DNA from: Pyropia haitanensis
Taxonomy: Eukaryota; Rhodophyta; Bangiophyceae; Bangiales; Bangiaceae
Assembly (NCBI GenBank): GCA_008729055.1
Contig: SDUX01000008.1
Coordinates: 4,365,756-4,429,755 of the forward strand
DNA: 64,000 nt
Direction: 5' to 3'
Part shown: piece by piece, positions 22,597 to 33,915 of the stretch
How positions within the stretch are numbered: position 1 is the stretch's first letter
Layout: each line of letters begins with the position of its first letter
Notes under the pieces: model-generated
The model's input: the letters and a program-made list of their open reading frames with translations, nothing else
Told to the model about the DNA's origin: nothing
Databases searched by the model: none
Translations under genes and position numbers: made by a program

Positions 22597-23827
22597 CCCG
22601 CAACGACGCCGGCGACGCCCGCCACGCCGCCGCCGCCGCCGCCGCCAATCGCCGTCTCCACATTGGACGCCGACCGCGCCGGCACGCCCGCCGCTCCCCG
22701 CGGCGACGACAGCCGGCGGCGGCCGTCGCCTCCGCCCCCCCCCACCCCCGACGGGCGGCGGCTGCTGCTCTTGCGCTCGCCCAGCCCCAAAAACCCGTCC
22801 GCCTTGCCGCCGCCGTCCAGCTCCTTGGGCGACGGCAGCCGCGACGACGCGCGCGCGCCGCGGCCTATCCGCATGCTCGCGCGCAGGCCGCCCGTGCGGC
22901 GGCCGTCGGGCGTGCCGCCAACGCCGCGCCCGCCGCCGCCGCCGCCGCCACCGCCGCCGCCACCGCCGCCACCACCGCCGCCGCCGCCACCACCCCCCCG
23001 CCGCCGCCGCCGCCCCCCCCCCGCCGCCGCCGCTGCTGCTGCGCATCGCCGACGACGGCGACAGGCGGCTGGCGCGGCGGCCGTCTGGCACCCCCCCCCC
23101 CCCCCCCCCGCCAAAGCCGGCCGCCTCGTCGGCACCCCCCCCCCCCTCTGGTGGTGCGACCGCGTCGACCGCAGCCGCCCCGGCCGCGGGGACTTGCGCG
23201 CCGCGTCGGCGGCCTCCTCCTCTGGCAGCCGCCCCTCCCCCGTGCTGTCCCCGTCGGCGGCGCCCCAAGGGGATGGCGGCAGCGCGTCGCCAGGCGTGCT
23301 GCCGCCGCCGCCGCCGCCGCCCCCCCACCGCCGCCACCCCGCCGCCGCCCGTGGTGGCCCCCGTCGCTGTCCGCGGCCATGCCGCCGGGCTCGGCGGGCG
23401 GCGACGACACGGAGCGCGAAAAGAGGGACGAGATGATGTCCGACACGCGGTGCTTGCGGCTCGACGCGGCGGGCGGGGACGGCAGGCCCAGGCCGCCGCC
23501 GCCGCCGCCGCCGCCACCGCCGCTGCCGCCACCGCCGCCGCTGCCAGGGGTGGTGGCGGCCCCCCCCCCCCCCGCCGCCGCCTCCCCCCCCCCCCCGCCG
23601 CCACCACCACCACCACCACCACCGCCACCCCCAAAGCCCCCCCCCCCCCCCTCCCCCGCGCCCGCCGCGGCGGCGGCGCTAACGGTCGACGCGGTCGCCC
23701 GCCGCCGCTGCGCGGGCACCGGCGCGGAGGAGGAGGAGGTGGACGACGAGCGGCGGGCGGCGGCGGCCATGGCCACCGCCGACGGGGAAGGGGGCGGCGA
23801 CGGCCGCGGCGCGGGCGGCCGCACCAT
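18049..23827 (-). CDS. MAP kinase kinase (STE7/MAP2K family) with giant low-complexity N-terminal extension
   Basis: The C-terminal kinase domain (about 18490-19310) is unmistakable: LGSGANGTV glycine loop, MAVKTV lysine, LEYMDCGALSDAI hinge, VLHRDLKTANILL catalytic loop, LSDFGLARDL, activation segment SKADTFVGTMAYMSPERL, and DVWGLGVSLAECSLGRYPF, the MAP2K signature. It should phosphorylate a MAP kinase on its T-x-Y loop. Upstream, minus-strand coding islands stay collinear although the frame changes at G/C runs: MVRPPAPRPSPPPSPS (start 23827), RKHRVSDIISSLFSRSVSSP (about 23460), SPKELDGGGKADGFLGLGER (about 22800), VGMPRVRSVVEDTHPAAAPS (about 22500), RDMDFFFEEASHMDLRG (about 21900), MRKFLAEHNVPRGGAVLHEA (about 21310). 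Two copies of GARRRVALNVNV (20865-20901 and 20494-20530) fit MAPK docking sites. After the kinase a Gly-rich tail ends at the TGA at 18049. Length would be about 1,900 residues against 350-400 for most MAP2Ks. The kinase is certain; the extent of the N-terminus is inferred. Confidence 0.72.
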
Positions 23828-23974
23828 CGTGGGCGGCTAGACCCGACGCCCCGAGTGGTAGACGCCCGAGGGGGGGGGGAGGCGTGCGGGGGGGGGGTCG
23901 TCGCCGGCAGCGCGGAGAGTAGCGGAAGGAAAAGTGGGGGGGGGGAGGAGGCCACGTGCCAACGTGAAGGGCGG

Positions 23975-24011
<37 letters not shown>

Positions 24012-24500
24012 ACGGGAGCCCAACCCCCAGAGGGAGCCAAGCAACAACAACAAAAAAAAAAAAAAAGGAAGCGAGGCAGAGGCGCGTCGGCCGGCGCGCG
24101 GCGGTGACGCGGCGGGGGAGTGGTGGCCACCGCGGCGGCTCGTCTGCCGCCGCGGCCGCCGCGGCGCGCGCGGGCGCGTCGGGCGGCCGCCGCTGCCGCG
24201 CGGCCGCGCGGCCGCGGCGCGGCGGGAATGGCGGCCGCCGGCGTGGCACGCGGCGGCGGCGGCGGCGGCGGCCGGCTGGCCGTGCGGCCGACCGCCGCCG
24301 CCACCGACACGGCGCGCCGCCGACGCGCCCGCCCGCCCGCCCGGCCGCCCGGCCGCCCACCCCCCGCCCGCCCGCCCGGCCGGCCGCCCGGCCGGCCGCC
24401 CCCCCCCGCCCGCGCGGCGGCCCGCGCGGCGGCGCGGCCGGCGGCGGGCGGTCCCCCCCCCACGCGGTGGCAGCCGACGGTCGCACGCCGCGGCGCGGCA

Positions 24501-24536
<36 letters not shown>

Positions 24537-24744
24537 GGTGGCGGCGGTGGCGGCGGCGGTGGCGGTGGCGGTGGCGGCGGCGGTGGGGGGCTCGGCGGCG
24601 GCGGCTCCGCCGCGCGGCGACGCGCGCTCGCCCCTCCCCGCCCCGCTGCCGCTCCCCCGCGTCGGCCGCGCACGCCGGCCGGCGGCGGCGCTGCCCCTCA
24701 CCCCTCCCCCCCCCCTTCCCCTCCCCCCCCCACCACCACCACCC

Positions 24745-24791
<47 letters not shown>

Positions 24792-25545
24792 ACCGCCACC
24801 ACCGCTGCTGGCGTCCGTGGCCGTGCCGGCACCTACCCCCCCACCCCCCCCCCCCCCCCCCCACGCCCCCGCACGCACGCGGTGGCAGCCGCGGCGGCAG
24901 CAAGCGACCGGCACCGCCCGCCGCGGCACGCGTGTGCGTGGAGGGCCGAGGGGGGAAGTGAGGGGGGGGGGGGGGGCGGCCGGCGCCGCCGCGGTTTGGC
25001 GAGTGTCGGTACGGTGAGCGGGGAGGTGGGGGGCGGGCGCGTCGGCGGCCGACGCCGCGGAGGATCGGCTCGAGGGGGCGCCCGCCGCCGCGGCAACGGG
25101 GCGGTGAGCGCGGCTCGGCACTGCCGCCCGCCGCCGCCGCCGCCCCCCCCCGGTGCGCGGGTGCGCGGACCCCCCTCACAGCAAAGGCCTGCCCCGCCCC
25201 CCCCCGCCCCGCCCCGCTCCACGCACCGCCACCAACACCGCTGCACAGGCCGCGCGCGGCCCCCCCCCTCACGCGGCGGCGGCCACACCCCTCGCCCCCC
25301 CCCCCCGCTGGCGGTAGGCACCACCACCCACACCCCCCCCTCGCCGCGTGGGCCGTGCCGCGGCGGCCGCCGCGGCGGCGGCGCGGGCCACCACCACCCC
25401 CACCCGGCGCCCCCCCCCCCCCGGCCGCGCCGCGTCGGCGGGTGGCCGCCGCGTCCGCCGCGCGCGCGCGGCCGCCGCGGCGGCGTGGGCGGCGCGGCAG
25501 AGCGGTGGTCGCTTCCCCCCCCCCCCCCCCCCCCCTACGCCCCCC

Positions 25546-25576
<31 letters not shown>

Positions 25577-26069
25577 GCCGCCGCCGTCCCCGTCGCGCGG
25601 CGGGCTGCCACGGCCCGCGTTGGCGCGCCGCCACCGCCGCCGCCGCTGCCACCGCCGCCGCCGCTGCCGCCGCCGCTGCCACCGCCGCCGCCGCTGCCGC
25701 CGCCGCTGCCGCCGCCACGCCGCGGCCGGCACGGTCTCGGCGCTCGCGGCGCGCGGGGGCTGCTCGGGTGCCAGCACCACGCGCTCCACCCCCCCCCCCC
25801 CCCCCCCCTCCCCTCCCCCCCCACGCCCCCCCCCCCCTCCAGACAGGCGCGTGCGGGCCCCGCCCCCCCCCCCCTCCCCCCCTCCCCACGGGGGTGGTGC
25901 GCACCCCCGCCACGCGTGCGTGCACGCCGTGGCCGGATCCGCGGATCCGGCCCCGCCGCCGCGTGGCGGCCGCCCCCATCGCCTCTATCCGTTTGCGGCG
26001 GCGGCGGCCGCCCACGTGGCCGCGGCGGCGGCCGCCCACGTGGCCGCGGCGGCGGCCGCCCACGTGGCC

Positions 26070-26104
<35 letters not shown>

Positions 26105-27891
26105 CCGCACCACCGCCGCCGCCGCGGCTGGCGCCGGCGGCGGCGCCGCCGCTGGCGCGCGCGCGCCGCGGCCGTGGCGGCGGCGCCGTGCCGCCCCCGT
26201 CGTCTGCCCCGCCGCGGCCGGCCGTCCCGTCGCGACCGTGGCGGCGGCGGCCGTCCCCGCCCTCCCCCCCCCGCCGTCCGCTTCGCGCGCTGGTGCTCGT
26301 CACGGCCGCGCTGCCACCACCGGCCGGCCGTGTCGGCGACCGCCGCACCCCGTCCGTGGTGGCGGCCGCCCTTTTTTTCCGCGGTGCGGCGGGTGCTGCC
26401 GCTGCCTGCGCTTTGCTGGGGTGGGGGGGGGGGGGGGGGGGGGGGGGGGAAGAGGAGCAGAGCCGAGACGGCAGGCCAGTGCGCAGATGGAGCGGGCGGG
26501 GGGGGTCCGTCGGTGCGGGCGGCGGCAACGGCGCGGCGGTCCACGCGCGCGCGTACCCGCCCGGCGGGGTCCTTTTTCCAGCAGCGCACGGCGGGCGGCG
26601 GAGCGGGCGTACAGTCCAGTCCTGGCCGTGCGCTGACGTGGGCGACGGTCGCTGGCGTGCACAACGAGGGGGGAGGACCGTCTGCGTGCTGCTCCTGACG
26701 TGGATGGTGGCCCTCGGGGTGGCGGACCGGACGGAGCGGGAGGAGCTGGGCGGGGTGATGGGCACGCGCACGTGCGGAGGGGTGGCGCGGGGGCGGCGGC
26801 GAGACAAAGGAGAAGACCACAATGGCGGTGCGCCGCTCCTTGGCGCCGCGTGGGCGGACGGCCGGTCGGCGGCGGGGCGGGGCGGCTGTCAGGGAGGGGG
26901 GGGCGGCTCGCGCAGCCCCCCCCCCCACGGCCACACCGCACGCTGGCAGCGTGGCCGCCGCGCACGACCGCCGGCAGGGCGCTTCCACAGGCGCCCACCC
27001 TCCCCCCGCGACGCCGGTCGCTGGCCGATGCCTCCCCCCCCCCCCCCCCCCCGCGCCCTTCCGCGTGGACGCGGCTCGACCCCCTGACGTTGCCGGCGGT
27101 GCCGCCGCCACGCCACGGCGGGGTGCCGGCGCGGCGGTCCCCCCCCCCCCCCCCCCCACCCCGTTCCCGCTCGCCGGTCGGCAACACGGAGCGCGGCCAG
27201 CGCCCGGCGGGGAGAGGGCAGGGATGCTGGTGTGGGGGGGGGGGGGGGGGGGAAGGGCAGGGGGGGGACGGCGCCCCGCAGAGATACGGGGGCGCCCGCC
27301 CGCCGACGCGGGCGGCGGCGTGGCGGGCCGGCCGGGAGCCCCGGCCGCGCGCGGCGGGTGCCGCGTCGCCGCCGCCGGTCGGACGGTAAGCGGCTGCCGC
27401 CGACGGTGGCCGTCGGCGGAGCGCGCTGGGGGGGGGGGGGGAGTGGTGGTGGACGCCGCGACGACGCCGCGCGTTGGAGGGGTGGGGAGGGGGGGGGGGG
27501 GGGAGGGGGGGAACGATGGGCGCGCCGCGCCAGCCGTGCCCGTCACAGGGGCGGACGCCGTGCCAACGGCACGGCGGCCACCACCGCGGCGCGGCGGGCG
27601 TGACGGGAGTGCGGGGTGCGCGCTGGGGTGGGGGGGGGGGGGATGGACGGCGACGGCGTCGGCGGTGGCGTGGCGCGCCCACCCGCGGCCCGCCGCGTCC
27701 CGCCCGCCGCCGGCGGTCTGCCACGTTGCCACGGCGGCGGGTGGCGGCCGCCGGTGGCGACGCGCGGCGTCCCCACCGCGGCGTGCAACGCCCGCCACGC
27801 GGCGCGGCACCCGGCCGTGGCGGCCGCCGGCCGCCGCCGCCACGCCCGCGGCGGCTGGCGGGGGAGCGGCGGCGGCGGCCGCCGCCGCCGT

Positions 27892-27958
<67 letters not shown>

Positions 27959-30084
27959 GCGTCGCTAGCGGCCGGTGGCGGCGCCAGCCGCGGCGCCACG
28001 ACGGCGGCGCCGCGGCCGCCGCGGCCGCGCCGTGCCGCACGGGTGGGGTGGGCGGCCGCCGCGGCCGCACCGGCGGGCCGGGGGGGGGGCACGCGCCGCC
28101 GCGGTCGGGACCGCCCATCACGCCGCGCCGCCGCCGACGGCGCACCCGGCACGCCAGTGCCGTCGGCCGGCGCGCGTGCGGCGGCGGGCCTATCGGGAGA
28201 GGCGACGCGTGCGGCGGGCGTCCTTGGACACGCCCTCCCCCCCCCCCCCCCCCCCGACCCCGGTCCCCTCCCGGTGGGTCCGCACGCACCTCGCCCTGCG
28301 GGTGGGCTGCGCGGCTGCCGCCGCCTGCCGCCGCCGTCGGCCGCCGCTGACCCTTGCCGTCACCGCCTGGCGGAGCCGCCGCCCCCGGCACGACCGCCGC
28401 CGCTGCCGCCGCCGCGGCCGCCGCCACGACGGGTGCGACTGCCGCCGCGGCGGCCGTTTGGCGCGCGCGCGGGCGGCACGGCGAGGCGGCGCGGCGCGCA
28501 CGCTGCCGCGCGGTGGTGCGCGCTGCCGCCGCGGCGGTCACGGCGCGCAACGCGCCGGCGCGACTAGGGGCAGAGGGGCTGGGCGCTACACCCCTGCTGC
28601 GTCCTGCTGGCGTGCGGGTGGGCGGGCGGCCAGACGGGCGCCAGCGGGCTCGCAGCGTAGGGCGGCTGCCGCGGCCTGCGTGCGCTGCCGCCGCCGCCGC
28701 GCCGGGGGGATGCCCCGCGGCGGGCGCACGTCGCCTGCGCACAGCGGCGGCGCCTTTCCGCTGCCGGGTTCCCCCGCCGCGCGCGCCCTCTGCTCTTCCC
28801 CGTGGGCGCTCCGCCAGCGGAGAGCCCCCATGCTGTGGGGCGTGCCTTACGTTGCGCGCCCGCCGTCGCCGCCGCCACCACTACCGCCGTCGTTGCCTGG
28901 ATTGGCCGCCACGGCCGCGACGCGCCGTTGCTACCGCCGCCGCCGTCCGTTGGTAGCGAGCGCCGCCCTCTTTCCTCATGTTTCGAGGGCCATTCCGGCT
29001 TCCTTTTGCTGAAAAGGGGCGGCGGCTTTGCCCCACAGATCACAGCAGGCGACAATCTTTATGAAACACGCAGGGTTGCGACAGCGACCTTTCATCAATT
29101 CGAATTCAATTTACATATAGGCCTTCAAGGTGATAACGAGATAGGCCGGGATGTTCAATCGTAAAATTCAACGGGCGCCACGAGGTGAGACTGTAAGGAG
29201 ATGTAGACATCAACTGCCGCTACTTTAGAAGAGAGATGCGGCCAAGGAGCGGCACTCGACCCCTCGGGTGCCCGTGCACCCCTCCGCGGGACTATTACGG
29301 TCACCGGACGTCGCTATTTACCCTGTGCATGATCATGATTGACCCAATAAGATGTTGGCCTCATGATAGGAGGCCGACGTGCATCATGGCAGAAAAGCGC
29401 AAGGTACTGTATATGCGCGCCAGTTGGGCCGCGACGCCCAGTGTACGTGGAGAAGAGAGGAAACCGTTGGGGAAGGTGACATGGGTCCGTACACGGCGGG
29501 GCGGGCTCTGATGCCAAAACGGCCAACCGCGGCGAGCAGGCCGTGTACTCAAAATCCAACGGCAGGTAGCTCCCGACAGACGCCACAGGCGCTGGTGGGT
29601 TGCTCGGCATGTCTGAGAGGATCAACAGCGAGCAGCAAGGCCGCGGACGAACCGTCGGAAATGGGTGGGAGGAGTCGCGCCGCAGCCACATGACCAATGG
29701 GACGTCAATACCCTGAATTCTAAACTAAGAACAATCAGGCAATACAGTCCAACGTTAACGTTTCGTTCAATTGTAGTTGAAAGCGTCAGCTAATCCAAAT
29801 GCTTGTTGAATCTCGCGCCCCTGAAAATGTGGCAGTAGCTGAATGCCAATCGCCAACGATTGCTTTCTGGCTTTCGAAGCTGCAATCCTCATGCACAGGA
29901 CGGGTCCCGTACAATCTTTCGTCAGCCGGTCCTACCGACGCGCAACTTGCCGCGTCCGCCGGCTGTCTATGGACACCACCGGCGCCGCTGCGCCGCTCTC
30001 AAGCCGGCCGGGGCCGTGTGCTTGCATTGCCGACGGCTTCATTCTCCCCCTCCCGCTGCCCCAGTCACCCGCCACCCTGCCACC
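23828..30084. other. Long stretch without a recognisable gene
   Basis: From 23828 to about 28560 the sequence is extreme GC with C/G runs, GCC/GGC repeats and long open frames on both strands made of Ala, Arg, Gly and Pro. None shows a domain, and both strands look equally coding-like, so I call none. From about 28560 composition becomes balanced, with an AT-richer patch at 29030-29170 and another at 29700-29800 that includes a 12-bp palindrome AACGTTAACGTT (29751-29762). The last part holds the promoter of the methyltransferase gene. Real genes may be hidden here. Confidence 0.4.
26000..26072. repeat. 24-bp tandem repeat, three copies
   Basis: A GC-rich unit containing CCCACGTGGC recurs at 26011, 26035 and 26059, a perfect period of 24. 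Each unit contains the palindromic E/G-box core CACGTG. It reads as a repeated Ala/His/Val peptide on the plus strand, but I cannot show that it is coding. Confidence 0.75.
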
Positions 30085-30989
30085 ATGCCGCTCCTCCCTC
30101 CCGCCCTGCTCACCGCCGTCCTGCGCTGGGTGCCGTCCGTGTCGGACAACCTGGGACGGCCCGCGGGCGTCCTCGGCTGGGTGCTGGGCAAGTTCCTCTT
30201 CCCCACGGTCAACGCGGGGATGGTGCGGCTGGCGGTGGACCGCCTCGGTCTGGTACCGGGCGAGCGGGTGCTCGAGGTGGGCTGCGGCCCCGGCGCCGGG
30301 CTGAAGCTGGCCCTCGAGGCGCTCGCGCCGCAGCCGCCCGTTTCGGTGCTGCCGCCGCCGTCGGGGGCGCCATCGGCGGCGCTGTCCCCGTCGGAGGCGC
30401 CGTCGGCGGGGGTGGCACCGCCGCCGACGGCGCCGCCCGCGGTGGTGGGGATGGACTTTTCCGACACGATGGTGGCCATGGCGGCCGCCGCCCTGCGGGA
30501 GCCCATTGCCGACGGCCGCCTCGCGGTGGTGCACGGGGACGTGTGTGCTGCGGATGGGCTGTGGGCGGCGCTGGCCCGGGGCGGCGGCGGCTGCGGCGAT
30601 GGCGGCGGCGGGGAGGGGGGGGGGCGGAGGCAGCGGAGGACCCGCCACTGCCGCCATCGCTGTCGGCGGCGGGAGCAGCCGACGGCGTCCCCGTGGCGGC
30701 CGCCCCCTTTGACGCCATCTTCCACACCAACTGCTACTACTTTTGGGGGGACAAGGCGGGGGCGTGTCGGAACCTGGGTGCCGTCTTACGGCCCGGCGGC
30801 CGTATGCTCACCGTCTATGACAAGGTGCTGGACGTCCGCGGGGAGCGGGTCTTCTCGCCAGACATTGTCTACCGCCTGGACGCGTACACCGCCGCGTTGG
30901 CCGACGCGGGGTTTGTCCGCATCAGCTCGGAGGAGGTGCGGGACGGGGATAAGGAGCTGGTCGTCGTCGTGGCGTTCAAAGCCGGGTAG
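30085..30989 (+). CDS. Class I SAM-dependent methyltransferase (frame broken at a G run)
   Basis: The start ATG at 30085 has a good context (GCCACCATGC). A short N-terminal region containing GWVLGKFLFPTVNAGMVRLA precedes motif I, VLEVGCGPGAG (about 30268-30300), the SAM-binding loop. A Pro/Ser/Ala-rich insertion separates it from the acidic-loop region VVGMDFSDTM and from motif II-like GRLAVVHGDV. The frame then changes in the G10 run at 30615-30624. The C-terminal half, FDAIFHTNCYYFWGDKAG, LRPGGRMLTVYDK and DAGFVRISSEEV, is the usual rest of a methyltransferase type 11/UbiE-like fold. The stop is TAG at 30987-30989. The product is about 300 residues. The substrate cannot be predicted, and there is no clear targeting peptide. 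Confidence 0.8.
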
Positions 30990-31910
30990 GGGGGGCGGGA
31001 GGGGGGAGAGAGGGTGGAAGGGAGGTCGGAAGTGGCTGCCAGCGACATGGACTGACGCCCAGTCCAAGCTCCCCATCCCGTCGTGTAAAGTGGCATCACA
31101 CGAAGCTCTTGGAACTTGGAATGGGCGTGAAAGGACAGGAAAGCCGTGCGGTCTGCCCACCACCCCCACCAGCACCGCTGCCGCCACGCCGTCCGCAGTC
31201 GATGGAGGGGGTGGCAACCGGGGGGGGCACCGGGACGAACCGCGGGCGCGGAGGGTGCAGGGAGGCAGGTCCGTGGGAGGGGGAAACGTCCCGCGCAGTG
31301 GGCGCCGCCCGCCCGCCAATGCCCCACCACGGGGGCACCGCTGCGCAAGCAGGCGGCGGCTGAGCCGAGGCGGTCCGCGCAGGGGGGTGACGCCGCCGCC
31401 GGTGTTGCCGACGGCCGCGCTCGCAGACGCCCTGGCGGACGCGCCCGCTGCGCGGGACGCCGGCCTCTGCCCGCCGCGTGCGCACCGCGTGGCAAACCCC
31501 CACCCATTTCCCTCCCTCGGTCGGCCTTGGCCGTTGCGATCTCCCCCCCCCCCCGCTCCGGCCGCCATCCACAGCGCCGTCGACGCGCGGCGGGCCGGCT
31601 CGGCCGCCTCCCCCCACCGCGGGGTCCCCCACCCGCGCCGCCGCGACCGACTCGCCCGCCCGCCAGCCGTGGGTGACGGCCGTGGGGAGGCCGCCAGTGG
31701 CCCGTGACGCGCACCGCCGCGGTGCGCGGGACGGGGCCCGCGATGCGAACGGTGCCGGCGCTGGCTGGGCCACCGCCCGCGACGTCCAGTTGGGACGCGC
31801 CACAAGGCCGTCGCGGTGGGTGCCCACCGCGAGTACCGTGAAATACAGCGTGGTGCAGACGGCGGTCAACCACGCGCGGACGTTCTTCCCCCCCCCCACC
31901 GACGCCGACA

Positions 31911-31955
<45 letters not shown>

Positions 31956-32909
31956 CTGTCACCCGCGCTGCGGGACTGTCGCCGACCGCCTCTGGCCGCG
32001 GCTCCCGCTGCATCGTCCTCGTCCCGATGGAGAGCAGACAGGGTGAACCTCGACACCAGGCGAGGCAGAGGCGCTCGTTGGACAGGCGGGGGAGGAGGCG
32101 GCCGTCGTCTCGGTCAGCGCCGGCGACAACGTCCGACGTCGCCGCCCGCGTTCGACCGCCACGGCGCACGCGACGTGTCCCTCGGTGTGCATGGTGCCGG
32201 TCCGCAGGATTGAGTTTTTGGTTTTGTGGTACTTATGGGTGGCCAGCCACAAATTGAAGCGCAGTGTTCACAAGTGTGTGTTGTGGTGTAAAGGTGCTGG
32301 AAAGTAGCTGGTAGGAAGCGGAATCCTGCCGCCTTGCGGTTGTCGTGAAGAAAGCCAACGCGCGCGTCTTCGACAGTACCGCCACGCCAATGACGGCGTG
32401 GCAATCCGCACCCCAACGTCCCGCCCGGAGGAGCGGCTGTGTTGCCCACACACACCACGACCACGGCGGCTGCAGTTCAGCTGGATCAAGCGCGTGGCGG
32501 GAGGGCGAAGATGCGGGGGACACGCCTCGTCTGCGGGACCCCGTCGAGGCGTTCCTGATGGGAGACTAATGGCATTCGAGCGGCTTGTCCTCCGCGGCGT
32601 GCCGCAGGGGCGTGCGCGTTGCGGGCGCGCGCTGCAGGCACACCGCCACACCCCCACTCGTTTGTGTTGGGTACCGTGCGTCTTGTTGAGCGCGCCTGGC
32701 GTTACGGTGCGGCTAGTCGCAGGTGTGTGCTGCAGGTGCGACAGTCCCGCTCCCACTATTGTCCGTGTTTGGTTCCGCGCGTCTTCATTGAACGCCGTGC
32801 GGGTTGCTCGCTGCCCCGCGACCCTCGGTGACTCACTGCGCGACACCCCTGCTCTCGTCGCGGCGTGCGCCCGCGCCCTTGACCACGGCCCTGTGCTCCT
32901 GCCGCTTCG
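30990..32909. other. Intergenic region
   Basis: No gene is supported. The stretch contains a GACGCC hexanucleotide array (listed separately). Composition is balanced between about 32200 and 32800. Open frames here are short or repeat-derived. Confidence 0.5.
31901..31955. repeat. GACGCC hexanucleotide microsatellite
   Basis: About nine units of GACGCC, with one GACACC variant early in the array. It is a simple repeat that would encode Asp-Ala on the plus strand or Gly-Val on the minus strand, and no gene context supports either. Confidence 0.85.
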
Positions 32910-33872
32910 ATGCCGCTTTGGCTGCCCCGCCTGTGGCGGCGCCCCCCTCCGCAGCCGCTCGGCCACGGCGGCGGTGGCGCGGTGGGCCCGGCCACCATGG
33001 GCTGCGCCGTCTCGGCGCCAAGGACGGACGACGCGGGCGCGCACGGCGCGCCCGTCGCGAGCCGCGACGCGACCCCGTCCCCGACCAGCGTCTGCCCGCC
33101 GCCGGCGGCCGCGCCGCCACGGCGGAGCGGCTCGGCGCGCACGCGGGCGGCGACGGCGGCGGCGGCGGCGGCCGCGGCGTACGACACGCCAACGTCGGCG
33201 TCCTACTCGGTCGACGGGCCCGGCGGGGGCAACCCCTTTTTTGGCATCCTCGCCCGCGACGACGCGGCGGTGGCGGTCAACGTGGACGTGCACCACGAGA
33301 CCAAGTCCCGCGTCGTCCGCGCCGTCTCCCCACTCGATGACTCGTACGTCACGGGGGGGGGAGCCGCCGCCGCGGCCGCCCGCGGCGGCCTGGACCCGCC
33401 GGGGGGGGTGGCGGCGCCGCGGCGGACGAGTGCTGAGGACGACGCCGTCCCGCTGGCGTTGACCGGCGTGGCGATGACGCTCCCGTACGTTGTGCTCGTC
33501 GGGGACGCGTCCGACGCGGACCGCCCCGCGCTGCAGGCGCTCATTGACCGCGTTTTCGCCCACGTGCACGCGCAGCTGGACAATTGGAACCCCGCGTCGG
33601 AGGTTGCCCGCCTGGCGGCCGCGCCGGTGAACAAGAAGGTGCCCTTGTCGACGGGCCTGGCACACGTGCTGTCCCTCGTTGACCGCGTCCACGCCCTCTC
33701 CGACGGCCGCTTTGACCCGACCGTCGCGCCCGTGGCCGCGTTTTGGCGCGCCTTTGTGGCCAAGACGGGCCGCCCGCCGGTGGCGGCCGAGGTCGCCCAC
33801 CTGACCCACGCCGTTGGGTGGCGGACGCGGGTGAAGCGGCTGCCGCCGCCGGCGGATGCGGTGGCAGCAGAG

Positions 33873-33915
<43 letters not shown>

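Noticed and set aside
22039..28152. A 2,037-codon open frame on the minus strand
   Set aside because: Only short parts within the MAP2K gene (about 22200-22560) look coding. The remainder is low-complexity and equally open on the other strand.
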